This document shows positions 33,400-41,452 of a stretch of 49,172 nt of DNA, one piece after another. Position 1 is the first letter of the stretch, and the number at the start of each line of letters is the position of its first letter. The notes under the pieces were generated by a model. The model made no database searches. It was not told the DNA's origin and worked only from the letters and a program-made list of their open reading frames with translations. Position numbers and translations under genes: made by a program. This DNA is from Gammaproteobacteria bacterium (GTDB lineage Bacteria > Pseudomonadota > Gammaproteobacteria > Thiohalomonadales > Thiohalomonadaceae): NCBI GenBank assembly GCA_023228645.1, contig JALOAT010000026.1, positions 1 to 49,172 of the forward strand, written 5' to 3'.

Positions 33400-34239
33400 T
33401 CAGTGCAACTGGAACTGACGCCCGCGCAGGCTGGCGATGCGGCGGCGCACGTCGGCGGCGTCACGGGCGTGGGGCATCAATTCCAGGTAATGGGTGTAGT
33501 CGTCCAGGGCACCGCGGGTGTGTTGCAGGCATTCGTACAGGTAGGCCCGCTCCCGTACCTCGTCGGCCATCTCGGGGGCGATGCGCAGCAGCAGGTCGCT
33601 GATGCACAGGGCCTTGTCATAGCGCTGCTGGCGGACGAAGTCCTGCTTGAGCTCACGCAGCATGCGCGTGACCACCTCGCGCTTGGCGGCCGGGCTGGTC
33701 AGCAACGGCACCAGGTCAGGCGGCACGTCTTCGCCGTAGACCCGCGACAACAGCGCGCGCAGCGCCAGGTCGTCCAGCACCACGCCGCCCGCGTACGGGT
33801 CGAGGATGATGCTGCCCTCCTCCATGGCGAGTTTCACCAGGAAGTGGTTGGGCAAGGCAATGGCCTGCAAGGGCAGTCCCAGGCAGCGGCCCACGGCCAC
33901 GTAGAGGATGGACAGGGCCATGGGTCCGCCGCGCCGCAGATCGAGGACCTGGTTCAGGAGCACGTTCTGCGGGTCGTGCGGGTCGCCGGCATTGCCCGTA
34001 TAGCCTTCCTCGTCGAACAGGTAGGCGTTCATGGCGAATACCGCGTCGCCGACGCCCGGCTCCTTGGGCAGGCGCCGGCACACGTTCGCCGCCAACCGGG
34101 TGATGTGTCCCAGGTAGGCGGGCACGTTCAGGCCGGGGTATTCCGCCTGGGCGACGAGAAGCGCCGCCTCGGCCAGATCCAGTTCCTGATCTGGTGCCTC
34201 CATGATGTGCATGAGCCGTTCGAGCTGAGAGGTCCCCAT
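33400..34239 (-). CDS. SirB1/transglutaminase-like protein with TPR tail
   Basis: A 279-residue soluble protein. The first 180 residues resemble the SirB1 (DUF6 transglutaminase-like) family: LDLAEAALLVAQAEYPGLNV, NQVLDLRRGGPMALSILYVA, LPLQAIALPNHFLVKL and IILDPYAGG. The typical transglutaminase cysteine is not evident. The C-terminal 80 residues look like two TPR hairpins (QQRYDKALCISDLLLRIAPE, LQHTRGALDDYTHYLEL). ATG 34239 has a strong AAGGAGGGGG upstream. The biochemical role of SirB1 is unknown. Confidence 0.88.
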   Translation of the reverse strand: MGTSQLERLMHIMEAPDQELDLAEAALLVAQAEYPGLNVPAYLGHITRLAANVCRRLPKEPGVGDAVFAMNAYLFDEEGYTGNAGDPHDPQNVLLNQVLDLRRGGPMALSILYVAVGRCLGLPLQAIALPNHFLVKLAMEEGSIILDPYAGGVVLDDLALRALLSRVYGEDVPPDLVPLLTSPAAKREVVTRMLRELKQDFVRQQRYDKALCISDLLLRIAPEMADEVRERAYLYECLQHTRGALDDYTHYLELMPHARDAADVRRRIASLRGRQFQLH

Positions 34240-34443
34240 ACCCCCTCCTTATGGTTCGGGCAACCTCGCCCGTAACCGCAGTATAGTCAAGCATTTTCAA
34301 AATGTTAGGAAAGCCACTTCAGGTGGATGGGAAACACCGGCCGCGGGCGTCCGAGGGAGGTTGCGGCGGGCACGGAGTTTGCTAGGGTTTCGGTGATAAA
34401 CCCTGGAATTTCCAGCGCGCCGACAACGCGCGGAGGAGGCGGT

Positions 34444-34677
34444 ATGCTTTCCGGGAAGGCAGACGTCACGGTCCACATCGACGAGAATCTCGACCCCTGG
34501 CGGCGCCAGGAGGTGCGTGAATGGCTGTGCTGGCTACCCGGTGTAGCGGAGGTCAGGAACCCGGATCACGCCCCGCACCTGATGGTGGTCGCATACGACC
34601 CGCTGACGCTGCGCAGCAGCGACATCCTCCGCCAGGTCACCTCCCGCGGCCTGCACGCGGAACTCATCGGTCTGTGA
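34444..34677 (+). CDS. Mini HMA-like (ferredoxin-fold) protein without CxxC
   Basis: A 77-residue protein whose pattern (ADVTVHIDENLDPWRRQEV, then GVAEVRNPDHAPHLMVVAYD and SSDILRQVTSRGLHAELI) fits the heavy-metal-associated beta-alpha-beta fold, but the CxxC metal pair is absent (DPWRRQ in that place). It is therefore unlikely to bind metal in the usual way. GGAGG lies about 5 nt before ATG 34444. It is divergent from the SirB1-like gene and convergent with the three-BON gene, with a strong hairpin between. Confidence 0.75.
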   Translation: MLSGKADVTVHIDENLDPWRRQEVREWLCWLPGVAEVRNPDHAPHLMVVAYDPLTLRSSDILRQVTSRGLHAELIGL

Positions 34678-34698
34678 CCCCGCGCCGCCGGCGCGGGG
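34678..34698. terminator. GC-rich hairpin between convergent genes
   Basis: A perfect palindrome ccccgcgcc-gcc-ggcgcgggg right between the stop of the HMA-like gene (34677) and the stop of the three-BON gene (34701). There is no T-run on either side, so it may slow rather than end transcription. Confidence 0.5.
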
Positions 34699-34700
34699 AC

Positions 34701-35453
34701 TCAGCTCCCGGCGCTTTCGAGCGGCGCCTGGCGGACCTCGATGCGGTTCTCCACCGCGCTCACCTCGCTGCCCAGGTACCAGACGTCCTGTTCCGCCATC
34801 TGGCGTTCCTCCGGCTGGGGGACCAGCCCCTCCAGAGTCACTTGGCCGTCCCGCGTCGTCACGTGGATCTGACTGCTGTGGACCAACGGATCCTTGTCCA
34901 GGGCGAGGCGTACCGAGTCGGTGATGTCGTCGTCCGTATCCACCTCGGGCGGGTTGATGGCGATATGGTTGCTGACGCCTCGCACGCCCGGCGTCCACCA
35001 CACCAGCAGCTCGGCCATGCGCCGGTGCGAAAGACTCCAGACCTCGCCCGAGAGGGTGACCACGCCGTCCTCGATAACCAGGTCCAGATGACCTTCGCTG
35101 TCCGGGCGGGTATCCCGCACCATGTGCATCTCGTCCTTGAACCACACGTTGATGCCGAAGCGCCGGAACACCGATTCGTCCAGCAGCGACTGCAGCAGCG
35201 AGTCGCGGATGGCGCCGTCCTCTCGCACCTGGGCCGGGCGGACGGTAATGTGGTCCTGCACGCCGTCCTGCCCAAACATGTCCACCGCCAGTCGCACGGC
35301 GCGACGCTTGATGACGATGTCCTCCACTTCACCCGTAACGTGAAGCACACCGCCATGGACCTCGGCACTGACGGGATTGCGAGCGGGATTGACGTGCAGG
35401 TCTTTTTCCAGGCGGGCACAAAATTCCTTCACTGCCCCGGCTTCGTCGCTCAT
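34701..35453 (-). CDS. Three-BON-domain protein
   Basis: A 250-residue protein with BON modules at about 5-75 (GGVLHVTGEVEDIVIKRRAV), 80-155 (GVVTLSGEVWSLSHRRMAE) and 170-240 (GQVTLEGLVPQPEERQMAE). No signal peptide, so it is predicted to be cytosolic, in contrast to the six-BON protein at 20.5 kb. Similar proteins are often stress-induced, but regulation is not visible here. ATG 35453 has CGGAGG about 8 nt upstream. Convergent with the mini HMA-like gene. Confidence 0.88.
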   Translation of the reverse strand: MSDEAGAVKEFCARLEKDLHVNPARNPVSAEVHGGVLHVTGEVEDIVIKRRAVRLAVDMFGQDGVQDHITVRPAQVREDGAIRDSLLQSLLDESVFRRFGINVWFKDEMHMVRDTRPDSEGHLDLVIEDGVVTLSGEVWSLSHRRMAELLVWWTPGVRGVSNHIAINPPEVDTDDDITDSVRLALDKDPLVHSSQIHVTTRDGQVTLEGLVPQPEERQMAEQDVWYLGSEVSAVENRIEVRQAPLESAGS

Positions 35454-35559
35454 GGCGCGCGCCTCCGTTCCGGACGGTGTATGAAGTATGGTCGAGAGGC
35501 AGTGGACCGGCCATGTGGCGGGCGCCTCGGCCCGGTGCCTCGACTGGAGGGGGTGGACT

Positions 35560-35592
35560 GGACGGGTGTCTCAACCTTCGAAACACCCGCCC
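35560..35592 (-). terminator. Hairpin downstream of hrpA
   Basis: ggacgggtgtctc pairs with gaaacacccgccc (13 bp with two mismatches, 7-nt loop) about 40 bp after the hrpA stop. No T-run follows, so a terminator role is only possible. The rest of 35454-35629 shows nothing else. Confidence 0.35.
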
Positions 35593-35629
35593 TCTGGCGC
35601 AGTGCCCTGCCGCTGCCGCCCGGGACGCG

Positions 35630-38600
35630 TCAGGCAAGCTCGCGCCAGCGCTTCTCGAGGCGCGCGGCCGAGACGGGGATGATGGTTTTCAACTCCTGGG
35701 CGAACAGCGACACACGCAATTCTTCGATCAGCCAGCGGAATTCGATGACCTCTTGCGGCACCGGCGCACCGGCCTCCAGGCGTTCGCGCACGGGCCGCCA
35801 CAGCCGCGCCACATCCTCGCCCGATTGGCGGTCGCGCGTGGGATTACGGTCCAGTTTCTCCAGACGCAGGCGTGCCGCTTTCAGGTAGCGCGGCAGGTGC
35901 ATGCGCCAGGCGGGCGGGGTGTGCGTGATGAAGCCCGGACGGATCAACCAGGCGATCTGCTCGCGGACCTCATCGTGCGCGTGGCGGCGATGCGGTGCGT
36001 CACTGTCCAGCAGCCTCGCCACAGCGTGGAATTCCGCGAGCGCCTCGGCGACGCGGGCGGCCAGGGACGTCGCATCGGCGATCAGGCGTGATTTGCCGTC
36101 GGCGAGCCGGGCGTTGAATGCGTCCACGTTGCGCGGCCAGGGCTCGGCCATGAACAGGTCGAACGCGGCGCGCGCCAGGTCGTCCTTGAGATCGTCGCAG
36201 CGCCCGACGGTGGCGTAATGCAGGCACATGGTCTGCAAGCCCGGCAGGGACTTCTTGAGGTACTTGACCTTGTCGGGCTGGGCCAGCATGAACAGGCGGC
36301 GCAGGCCTTCGCGGGTGGCCGACTCGGCCTCATGGGCATCCTGCATGAAGCGCAGCGCCACGCTCGCACCTTCGTCCACGAGCGCCGGGTAGGCGCGCAG
36401 GGTGATGCCCTGGCGCGGCAGTGTGACCACCGGTTCCAGGCTGCCGAAACTCCAGGCGGTGAGCCCTGTCTGCTCCATGGCCGAGAACGGCGCCGCCTCG
36501 AAGGCGGCCTGGACCTTCCCCGCCAGCTTCGCCTTGAGGGCTTCGAGATCACGCCCGCTCGCCAGTTCGTGGCCCTTGTCGTCCACCACCCGCAGATTGA
36601 AACGGAGGTGCGGCGGCAGCGCCTCGGGCTGCCAGGACTCGCGCGGGACTTCCACGCCGGTCATGCGCCGCAATTCGTCGCCCATGGCATCGCGCAACGA
36701 GTGCCGCCCGGGCACAAGGCGTTCCATGAGCGCGCGCGCGAAGTGGGGGGCCGGGACGAAGTTCCTGCGCAAGTGCTTGGGCAGCGTCTTGATGAGTGCA
36801 GCGATCTTCTCCTCGCGCAGGCCAGGCACCAGCCATTCGAGCCGTGCCGCGTCCAGCTGCGCCAGCGCGGCCACCGGCACGCTCGCCGTGACGCCATCGT
36901 TTGCATCGCCCGGGGCAAACACGTAACTGAGTGCGAGCGGCGCGCCATCCATGTCCAGTACGGACGGGAACTGTTCCGCGGCCACGCCCTCGCCCGCTTG
37001 GCGCATGAGCGCCTCGTGCGTGAGATGCAGCAGTCGCGGCTCGCGCGCCTCGGCCTCGCGGCGCCAGTGTTCGAAGCTGGCGCCATCGTAGACCCCGGCC
37101 GGGATGCGCGCGTCGTAGAACTCGAACAGGGACTGCTCGTCCACCAGCAGGTCGCGGCGGCGGCGCTTGGCCTCCAGCTCCTCCACCTCGGCAATGAGGT
37201 GCTGGTTGTGCGCGAAAAACGCCGCCTGGGTGCGCAGCTCACCCGCCACCAGCGCCTCGCGGATGAAGATCTCGCGGGCAACCTTCGGGTCGATGGGCCC
37301 GTAGTTGACGCGCCGGCGCGCCACCACCACGAGGCCATACAGCGTGGCCTGCTCATAGGCCGCCACCCGCGCCGGTTTCTTCTCCCAGTGCGGTTCGAAC
37401 CAGCTGCGCTTGAGCAGGTGGGGGGCGAGCTGTTCGATCCATTCGGGTTCGATGCCGGCCACGGTGCGCGCGAACAGGCGCGCGGTCTCCACCAGTTCCG
37501 CGGCCATGATCCATTTGGGCGGATGCTTGGCGAGTCCGGAGCCCGGAAACAAGGTGAGCTTGAGGTTGCGTGCGCCCAGGTAGTCAACGGGCGCGCGCCG
37601 GCGCGCCTTGGGCGGTTTGTCCCCATCGATCTCCGCACGCACCGCCACGTGGCCGAGCAGGCCGGTAAGCACGGCGCGGTGGACCACCGCATGGGCGGCC
37701 GGTTCCTGGTTCACGCGCAGCTTCATCTCTTCGGCCAGCGCGGCCAGCTGGCCGTGGATCTCGTGCCATTCGCGCAGGCGCACATAGGACAGGAACTCGC
37801 TCTTGCACAGCTTGCGCAGCTTGTTCTGGGAGAGGTGGCGCGCCTGGGCGTGGAAGTAGTCCCACAACCGCACGAAGGCGAGAAAATCGGAACGCGGCGC
37901 CTTCTTCTCGCCCTCGTCGGCGTCTTCCATGAATCGCGCGTGCGCCTGGTCCGCCGCCTGCTGGGCGTCCATGGGGCGCTCGCGCGGGTCCTGCACCGAC
38001 AACGCGCTGACGATGATCATCACCTCGCGCAGGCTGCCTTCCCGGTCGGCGGCCAGCAGCATGCGGCCGAGCCGCGGGTCCACGGGCAGGCGTGCGAGAC
38101 GCCGGCCGATGTCGGTGACCCGGCGCTCCCCGTCCACCGCCTGCAGTTCCTGCAACAGGCGATAGCCATCGTTGATGTAGCGCCCGTCGGGCGGCTCCAT
38201 GAACGGGAAGTCCTGCGGGTCGCCAAGGCGCAGTGCAGCCATCTGTAGGATCACGCTGGCCAGATTGGTGCGCAGGATCTCCGGTTCGGTGAACGCGGGA
38301 CGGGCGAGGAAATCCTCTTCGGAATAGAGGCGGATGCACACGCCCGGGCCAACGCGCCCGCAACGGCCGGCGCGCTGATTGGCCGAGGCCTGGGCGACGG
38401 GCTCGATGGGCAGGCGCTGCACCTTGGTGCGGTGCGAATAGCGCGAGAAGCGCGCGAAGCCCGGGTCGATGACGAAGCGGATGCCGGGCACGGTGAGCGA
38501 GGTCTCGGCCACGTTGGTGGCGAGCACGATGCGCCGGCCGCCGTGCGGTTTGAACACGCGGTCCTGTTCGGTGGCGGACAGGCGCGAGAACAGTGGCAGG

Positions 38601-39556
38601 ATCTCCGTGTGCCGGAGCGGTTGCTTGCGCAGCGCCTCGGCGGTCTCGCGGATCTCGCGCTCGCCGGCGAGGAACACCAGGATGTCGCCGAGCGGGTCAA
38701 TGCGGCCGAGCTCGTCCACCGCATCGACGATGGCGTCGAGCTGGCTGCGATCGCGTTCGTCCTCGTCACCGGCCAGCGGGCGATAGCGCACCTCGACCGG
38801 CCAGGTGCGGCCCGACACTTCGATCACCGGCGCGCCGTCGAAGAAGCGCGAGAAGCTCTCGGTGTTGATGGTGGCCGAGGTGATGATGAGCTTGAGGTCG
38901 GGGCGGCGCGGCAGCAGGCGCTTGAGATAGCCGAGCAGGAAATCGATGTTGAGGCTGCGCTCGTGGGCCTCGTCGATGATCAGCGTGTCGTACTGGTCGA
39001 GCAGCGGGTCGCCCTGCACTTCGGCGAGCAGCATGCCGTCCGTGAGCAGCTTGACCAGGGTCTGCCCGGACACGTGATCGGAAAAGCGCACCTTGTAGCC
39101 GACGGTCTGCCCGAGCGGCGTGCCCAGCTCCTCGGCCACGCGCGCCGCCACTGAGCGGGCGGCGATGCGCCGCGGCTGGGTGTGGCCGATGAGGCCGGCG
39201 ACCCCGCGGCCCAGTTCCAGACAGATCTTCGGGATCTGGGTGGTCTTGCCCGAACCGGTCTCGCCGGCGATCACCACCACCTGGTGGCGGGCGATGGCCG
39301 CGGCGATCTCCTCGCGGCGCGCAGAGACGGGCAGATTTTCCGGGTAGCTGGGGCGCGGCGCCTGCGCCCCGCGCCGCTCCAGCTGCGCGGCGCTGGCGGC
39401 GATGGCCGCGGCGACATCGGCCAGTCCGCGGTCCACCGGCTTGCCTTCCGCCAGGCGGCGGCGCAGCCCGTCCAGGCGCCGCGACAGGACCCGTCTGTCG
39501 GCGAGGAGGCAATCGGCAAGGCGTTGGGAAAGGGAGGCGAGTTCGGCGCTGGACAT
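35630..39556 (-). CDS. hrpA: ATP-dependent RNA helicase HrpA (DEAH box)
   Basis: A 1308-residue DEAH/RHA helicase, the normal HrpA length. Walker A GETGSGKTT at 98-106, DEAH at 195-198, SAT motif (TSATINTESF), motif VI QRAGRCGRVGPG, then the HA2/OB region and the long HrpA-specific C-terminus ending SVSLFAQELKTIIPV-like sequence. HrpA unwinds structured mRNA and rescues stalled or collided ribosomes. The ATG at 39556 gives the usual N-terminus. It is divergent from bacteriohemerythrin. No frameshift seen over its whole length. Confidence 0.96.
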   Translation of the reverse strand: MSSAELASLSQRLADCLLADRRVLSRRLDGLRRRLAEGKPVDRGLADVAAAIAASAAQLERRGAQAPRPSYPENLPVSARREEIAAAIARHQVVVIAGETGSGKTTQIPKICLELGRGVAGLIGHTQPRRIAARSVAARVAEELGTPLGQTVGYKVRFSDHVSGQTLVKLLTDGMLLAEVQGDPLLDQYDTLIIDEAHERSLNIDFLLGYLKRLLPRRPDLKLIITSATINTESFSRFFDGAPVIEVSGRTWPVEVRYRPLAGDEDERDRSQLDAIVDAVDELGRIDPLGDILVFLAGEREIRETAEALRKQPLRHTEILPLFSRLSATEQDRVFKPHGGRRIVLATNVAETSLTVPGIRFVIDPGFARFSRYSHRTKVQRLPIEPVAQASANQRAGRCGRVGPGVCIRLYSEEDFLARPAFTEPEILRTNLASVILQMAALRLGDPQDFPFMEPPDGRYINDGYRLLQELQAVDGERRVTDIGRRLARLPVDPRLGRMLLAADREGSLREVMIIVSALSVQDPRERPMDAQQAADQAHARFMEDADEGEKKAPRSDFLAFVRLWDYFHAQARHLSQNKLRKLCKSEFLSYVRLREWHEIHGQLAALAEEMKLRVNQEPAAHAVVHRAVLTGLLGHVAVRAEIDGDKPPKARRRAPVDYLGARNLKLTLFPGSGLAKHPPKWIMAAELVETARLFARTVAGIEPEWIEQLAPHLLKRSWFEPHWEKKPARVAAYEQATLYGLVVVARRRVNYGPIDPKVAREIFIREALVAGELRTQAAFFAHNQHLIAEVEELEAKRRRRDLLVDEQSLFEFYDARIPAGVYDGASFEHWRREAEAREPRLLHLTHEALMRQAGEGVAAEQFPSVLDMDGAPLALSYVFAPGDANDGVTASVPVAALAQLDAARLEWLVPGLREEKIAALIKTLPKHLRRNFVPAPHFARALMERLVPGRHSLRDAMGDELRRMTGVEVPRESWQPEALPPHLRFNLRVVDDKGHELASGRDLEALKAKLAGKVQAAFEAAPFSAMEQTGLTAWSFGSLEPVVTLPRQGITLRAYPALVDEGASVALRFMQDAHEAESATREGLRRLFMLAQPDKVKYLKKSLPGLQTMCLHYATVGRCDDLKDDLARAAFDLFMAEPWPRNVDAFNARLADGKSRLIADATSLAARVAEALAEFHAVARLLDSDAPHRRHAHDEVREQIAWLIRPGFITHTPPAWRMHLPRYLKAARLRLEKLDRNPTRDRQSGEDVARLWRPVRERLEAGAPVPQEVIEFRWLIEELRVSLFAQELKTIIPVSAARLEKRWRELA

Positions 39557-39678
39557 GCCGCGCGATGTTAACCCATACGGTTGTCCAGCGGCTTCATTTC
39601 ATGTCGCGACGCCCGGTGCGGCCAGGAAAATCCTCGCCCACATGCCCCGTGGGCACGGGCAGCAAATCGGGCCTGCCA

Positions 39679-39692
39679 TTGACCTGCATCAA
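39679..39692. promoter_or_regulatory. Candidate FNR/Anr box upstream of bacteriohemerythrin
   Basis: ttgacctgcatcaa matches the FNR/Anr consensus TTGAT-N4-ATCAA at nine of ten positions. It is centred about 75 bp before the hemerythrin ATG; with a centre at -41.5 the start of transcription would fall near 39727 and a -10 element near 39711 (aatgct). It also lies about 120 bp upstream of hrpA, so either gene could be affected. Confidence 0.6.
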
Positions 39693-39759
39693 CCGACGCG
39701 CTAGGCGGCGAATGCTAGGCTCCCCCCGTTGCCATGGATTGACAGAATGGGGGGGTGTC

Positions 39760-40194
39760 ATGGCTGTGATGATTGCGTGGAGCGATGAATTCAGCGTCGA
39801 TATTCAGGAGATTGACGAACAACATAAATGCCTGGTTTCGCTCATCAACAAGCTATACGAAGCCCTGGCCCGGAAGGACAACCAAGACACCATCGCGGAC
39901 GTGTTCGACGAGCTGGTGCGTTACACCCGGGTGCACTTTTCCGTGGAAGAGTGCCTGATGCGTCTGTTCGCCTACGAAGGTTACGAGCAACACAAGACTA
40001 TTCATGACAAGATCGTGGTTCGTGTCGAACTGTTGCACGCCCAGTTCAAGGCCGGCGATCAGAGCGTCGGCATGGAACTGCTGTATTTCCTCAAGGATTG
40101 GCTCATGGACCACATCCAGCGCGTCGACAAAAGCTTTGCCGGCCACTTGACCGCACACGGCGTCAAGCAGAAGTGGTTGCGGAAATTCTGGTGA
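39760..40194 (+). CDS. Bacteriohemerythrin
   Basis: A 144-residue four-helix non-heme diiron oxygen-binding protein. All seven ligands are present: His 22 (IDEQHK), His 59 and Glu 63 (VHFSVEE), His 78 and His 82 (YEQHKTIH), His 118 and Asp 123 (DHIQRVDKSF). The frame is open upstream to 39565, but ATG 39760 with a G-rich tract just before gives the family N-terminus (IAWSDEFSVDIQEIDEQHK). Likely oxygen storage or delivery under low oxygen, in line with the FNR-type box upstream. A bidirectional terminator separates it from the cold-shock gene. Confidence 0.95.
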   Translation: MAVMIAWSDEFSVDIQEIDEQHKCLVSLINKLYEALARKDNQDTIADVFDELVRYTRVHFSVEECLMRLFAYEGYEQHKTIHDKIVVRVELLHAQFKAGDQSVGMELLYFLKDWLMDHIQRVDKSFAGHLTAHGVKQKWLRKFW

Positions 40195-40241
40195 TAGGCG
40201 GCTCGGCCGAGCCGCGCAAGGCACGCCGGATCCTTTAAACG

Positions 40242-40266
40242 AAAACCCTGCCGGTGGGCAGGGTTT
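40242..40266. terminator. Bidirectional rho-independent terminator
   Basis: aaaaccctgccggtgggcag followed by ggtttt: stem ccctgcc/ggcaggg with a 4-nt loop, flanked by A4 and T4. It sits between the convergent hemerythrin and cold-shock genes and can serve both. Confidence 0.88.
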
Positions 40267-40282
40267 TCGCAGTCACTCACCC

Positions 40283-40486
40283 TTACGCGGGCATGACGTT
40301 CGATGCCTGCAGCCCCTTGGGTCCGCGGGTCACCTCGAAGGTCACCTTCTGGCCTTCGCGCAGGGTCTTGAATCCTTCGCCCTTGATGGCGGAGAAGTGC
40401 ACGAAGATGTCCTCGCCACCCTCGGACGGAGTAATGAAACCAAAGCCCTTAGCCTCGTTGAACCACTTCACAGTACCGACACTCAT
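40283..40486 (-). CDS. Cold-shock protein, CspA family
   Basis: A 67-residue single cold-shock domain: MSVGTVKWFNEAKGFGFITP with RNP1 (KGFGFI) and RNP2 (DIFVHFSAI). Binds single-stranded RNA or DNA as an RNA chaperone or antiterminator. A GAGG lies about 10 nt before ATG 40486. The likely promoter at 40589-40619 gives a leader of roughly 95 nt, typical of Csp genes whose leaders refold with temperature; whether this one does is inference. Confidence 0.96.
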   Translation of the reverse strand: MSVGTVKWFNEAKGFGFITPSEGGEDIFVHFSAIKGEGFKTLREGQKVTFEVTRGPKGLQASNVMPA

Positions 40487-40588
40487 TGAAGCAAACCTCG
40501 AAAAAATAAACCTTAGGGATTGCAGCGGACCGCGGCCGATTGGAGGAAAGAGGGCTCTCTACAACGACCCTGATCCGCCTGCAGGGAG

Positions 40589-40619
40589 AGTATAGCCGCT
40601 GCCGAAAATCCGGTGACAA
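40589..40619 (-). promoter_or_regulatory. Candidate promoter of the cold-shock gene
   Basis: On the minus strand TTGTCA (40614-40619) and TATACT (40589-40594) are separated by 19 bp, a rather long spacer. The -10 match is good. It would start the mRNA near 40582, about 95 nt before the ATG. Confidence 0.5.
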
Positions 40620-40710
40620 AAAAGCCGCGGCCATGGCGCGGAGATCGGCGCAGCCCGTAGACGATTGATGAAATAGCGGCTTTCCGTCGCCCCGGCGTCC
40701 TGTCCCTACC

Positions 40711-41220
40711 ATGCACACCCTAGAGAAACTGCTCGAAAACATCGCCTTCAACAGCCGGTGGCTGCTCGCCCCGTTTTACCTCGGCTGCTTGGCGCCATCG
40801 TGCTTTTGCTGGTCACTTTTGCAAGCGAGTTCTTCCACCGGCTGGGTGACATCACGAGCCTGAGCGAAGGCGAGATCATCGCTGGCATCCTGTCGCTCAT
40901 CGACATGGCGCTGATAGGCAACCTGCTGCTCATCATCATCTTCAGCGGTTACGAGAAATTCGTATCCAAGATCGACAGCGGGCCACGAAGACCGCCCCGA
41001 GTGGATGGGCCACGTGGACTTTTCCGACCTGAAGATGAAGGTCGTGGCGATCTCCGCCATCGAGCTGCTGAAGTCGTTTATGCACCTAAGTGGCGGCGAG
41101 CTGGCCGCAGCGGACAAAGTGGAGCTGGCATGGAAGGTGGGTATCCATCTCACCTTCGTTTTGTCTGGCGTGCTGTTCGTGCTGATGGATTGGCCGAGCG
41201 AAGAGCACAAAAGCCACTGA
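40711..41220 (+). pseudogene. yqhA: YqhA/UPF0114 membrane protein gene with two compensating frameshifts
   Basis: The frame starts MHTLEKLLENIAFNSRWLLA (40711 on), switches to another frame near 40784 for the segment LGAIVLLLVTFASEFFHRLG through IIIFSGYEKFVSKIDSG, and switches back near 40980 for HEDRPEWMGHVDFSDLKMK to a normal end at 41220. Start and end are in the same frame, so one missing base (in ctcggctgcttgg) and one extra base (in agcgggccac) would restore a full 169-residue YqhA-like protein with three to four helices. Conservation outside the two points suggests either very recent inactivation or sequencing errors. Function of the family is unknown. Confidence 0.8.
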
Positions 41221-41244
41221 GGCAGGTGCGCCTACGCGGGGACG

Positions 41245-41278
41245 AAAAAACCCGCACCCCTTGCGGGATGCGGGTTTC
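41245..41278 (-). terminator. Terminator of the tRNA-Met gene
   Basis: On the minus strand, gaaacccgcatcccgcaagg then ggtgcgggttttttc: stem aacccgca/tgcgggtt followed by T6. It begins 5 nt after the tRNA CCA end. Confidence 0.88.
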
Positions 41279-41282
41279 AAAA

Positions 41283-41359
41283 TGGTGGCTACGCTCAGAA
41301 TCGAACTGAGGACCCCAGCATTATGAGTGCTGTGCTCTAACCAGCTGAGCTACGTAGCC
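41283..41359 (-). tRNA. tRNA-Met (anticodon CAT)
   Basis: A 77-nt tRNA with encoded CCA. Acceptor stem GGCTACG/CGTAGCC, D-loop with AGCTCAGCTGGTTAGAGC, anticodon stem CAGCA/TGCTG with loop CTCATAA (CAT), and T-arm TCAG-TTCGATT-CTGA. It closely resembles the E. coli elongator Met tRNA; an initiator would have a C1-A72 mismatch, which is absent. Ile-lysidine type CAT tRNAs cannot be fully excluded by eye. Confidence 0.95.
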
Positions 41360-41371
41360 GTAGGGGGCGAG

Positions 41372-41399
41372 ATTTTACGCACCGGCGATGCGATGTCAA
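41372..41399 (-). promoter_or_regulatory. Strong sigma-70 promoter of tRNA-Met
   Basis: On the minus strand TTGACA (41394-41399), a 16-bp spacer, and TAAAAT (41372-41377). The next bases are C/G-rich (ctcgccccc), a discriminator typical of stable-RNA promoters under stringent control. Confidence 0.8.
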
Positions 41400-41452
41400 G
41401 AACACCCCGGTATTTCTGCCCGCCGGGCCCCCAAGCGCGTCAGGGACCGGTC

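Noticed and set aside
36218..38248. 676-codon plus-strand frame opposite hrpA
   Set aside because: hrpA has all helicase motifs across this region; the opposite frame has no recognisable domain.
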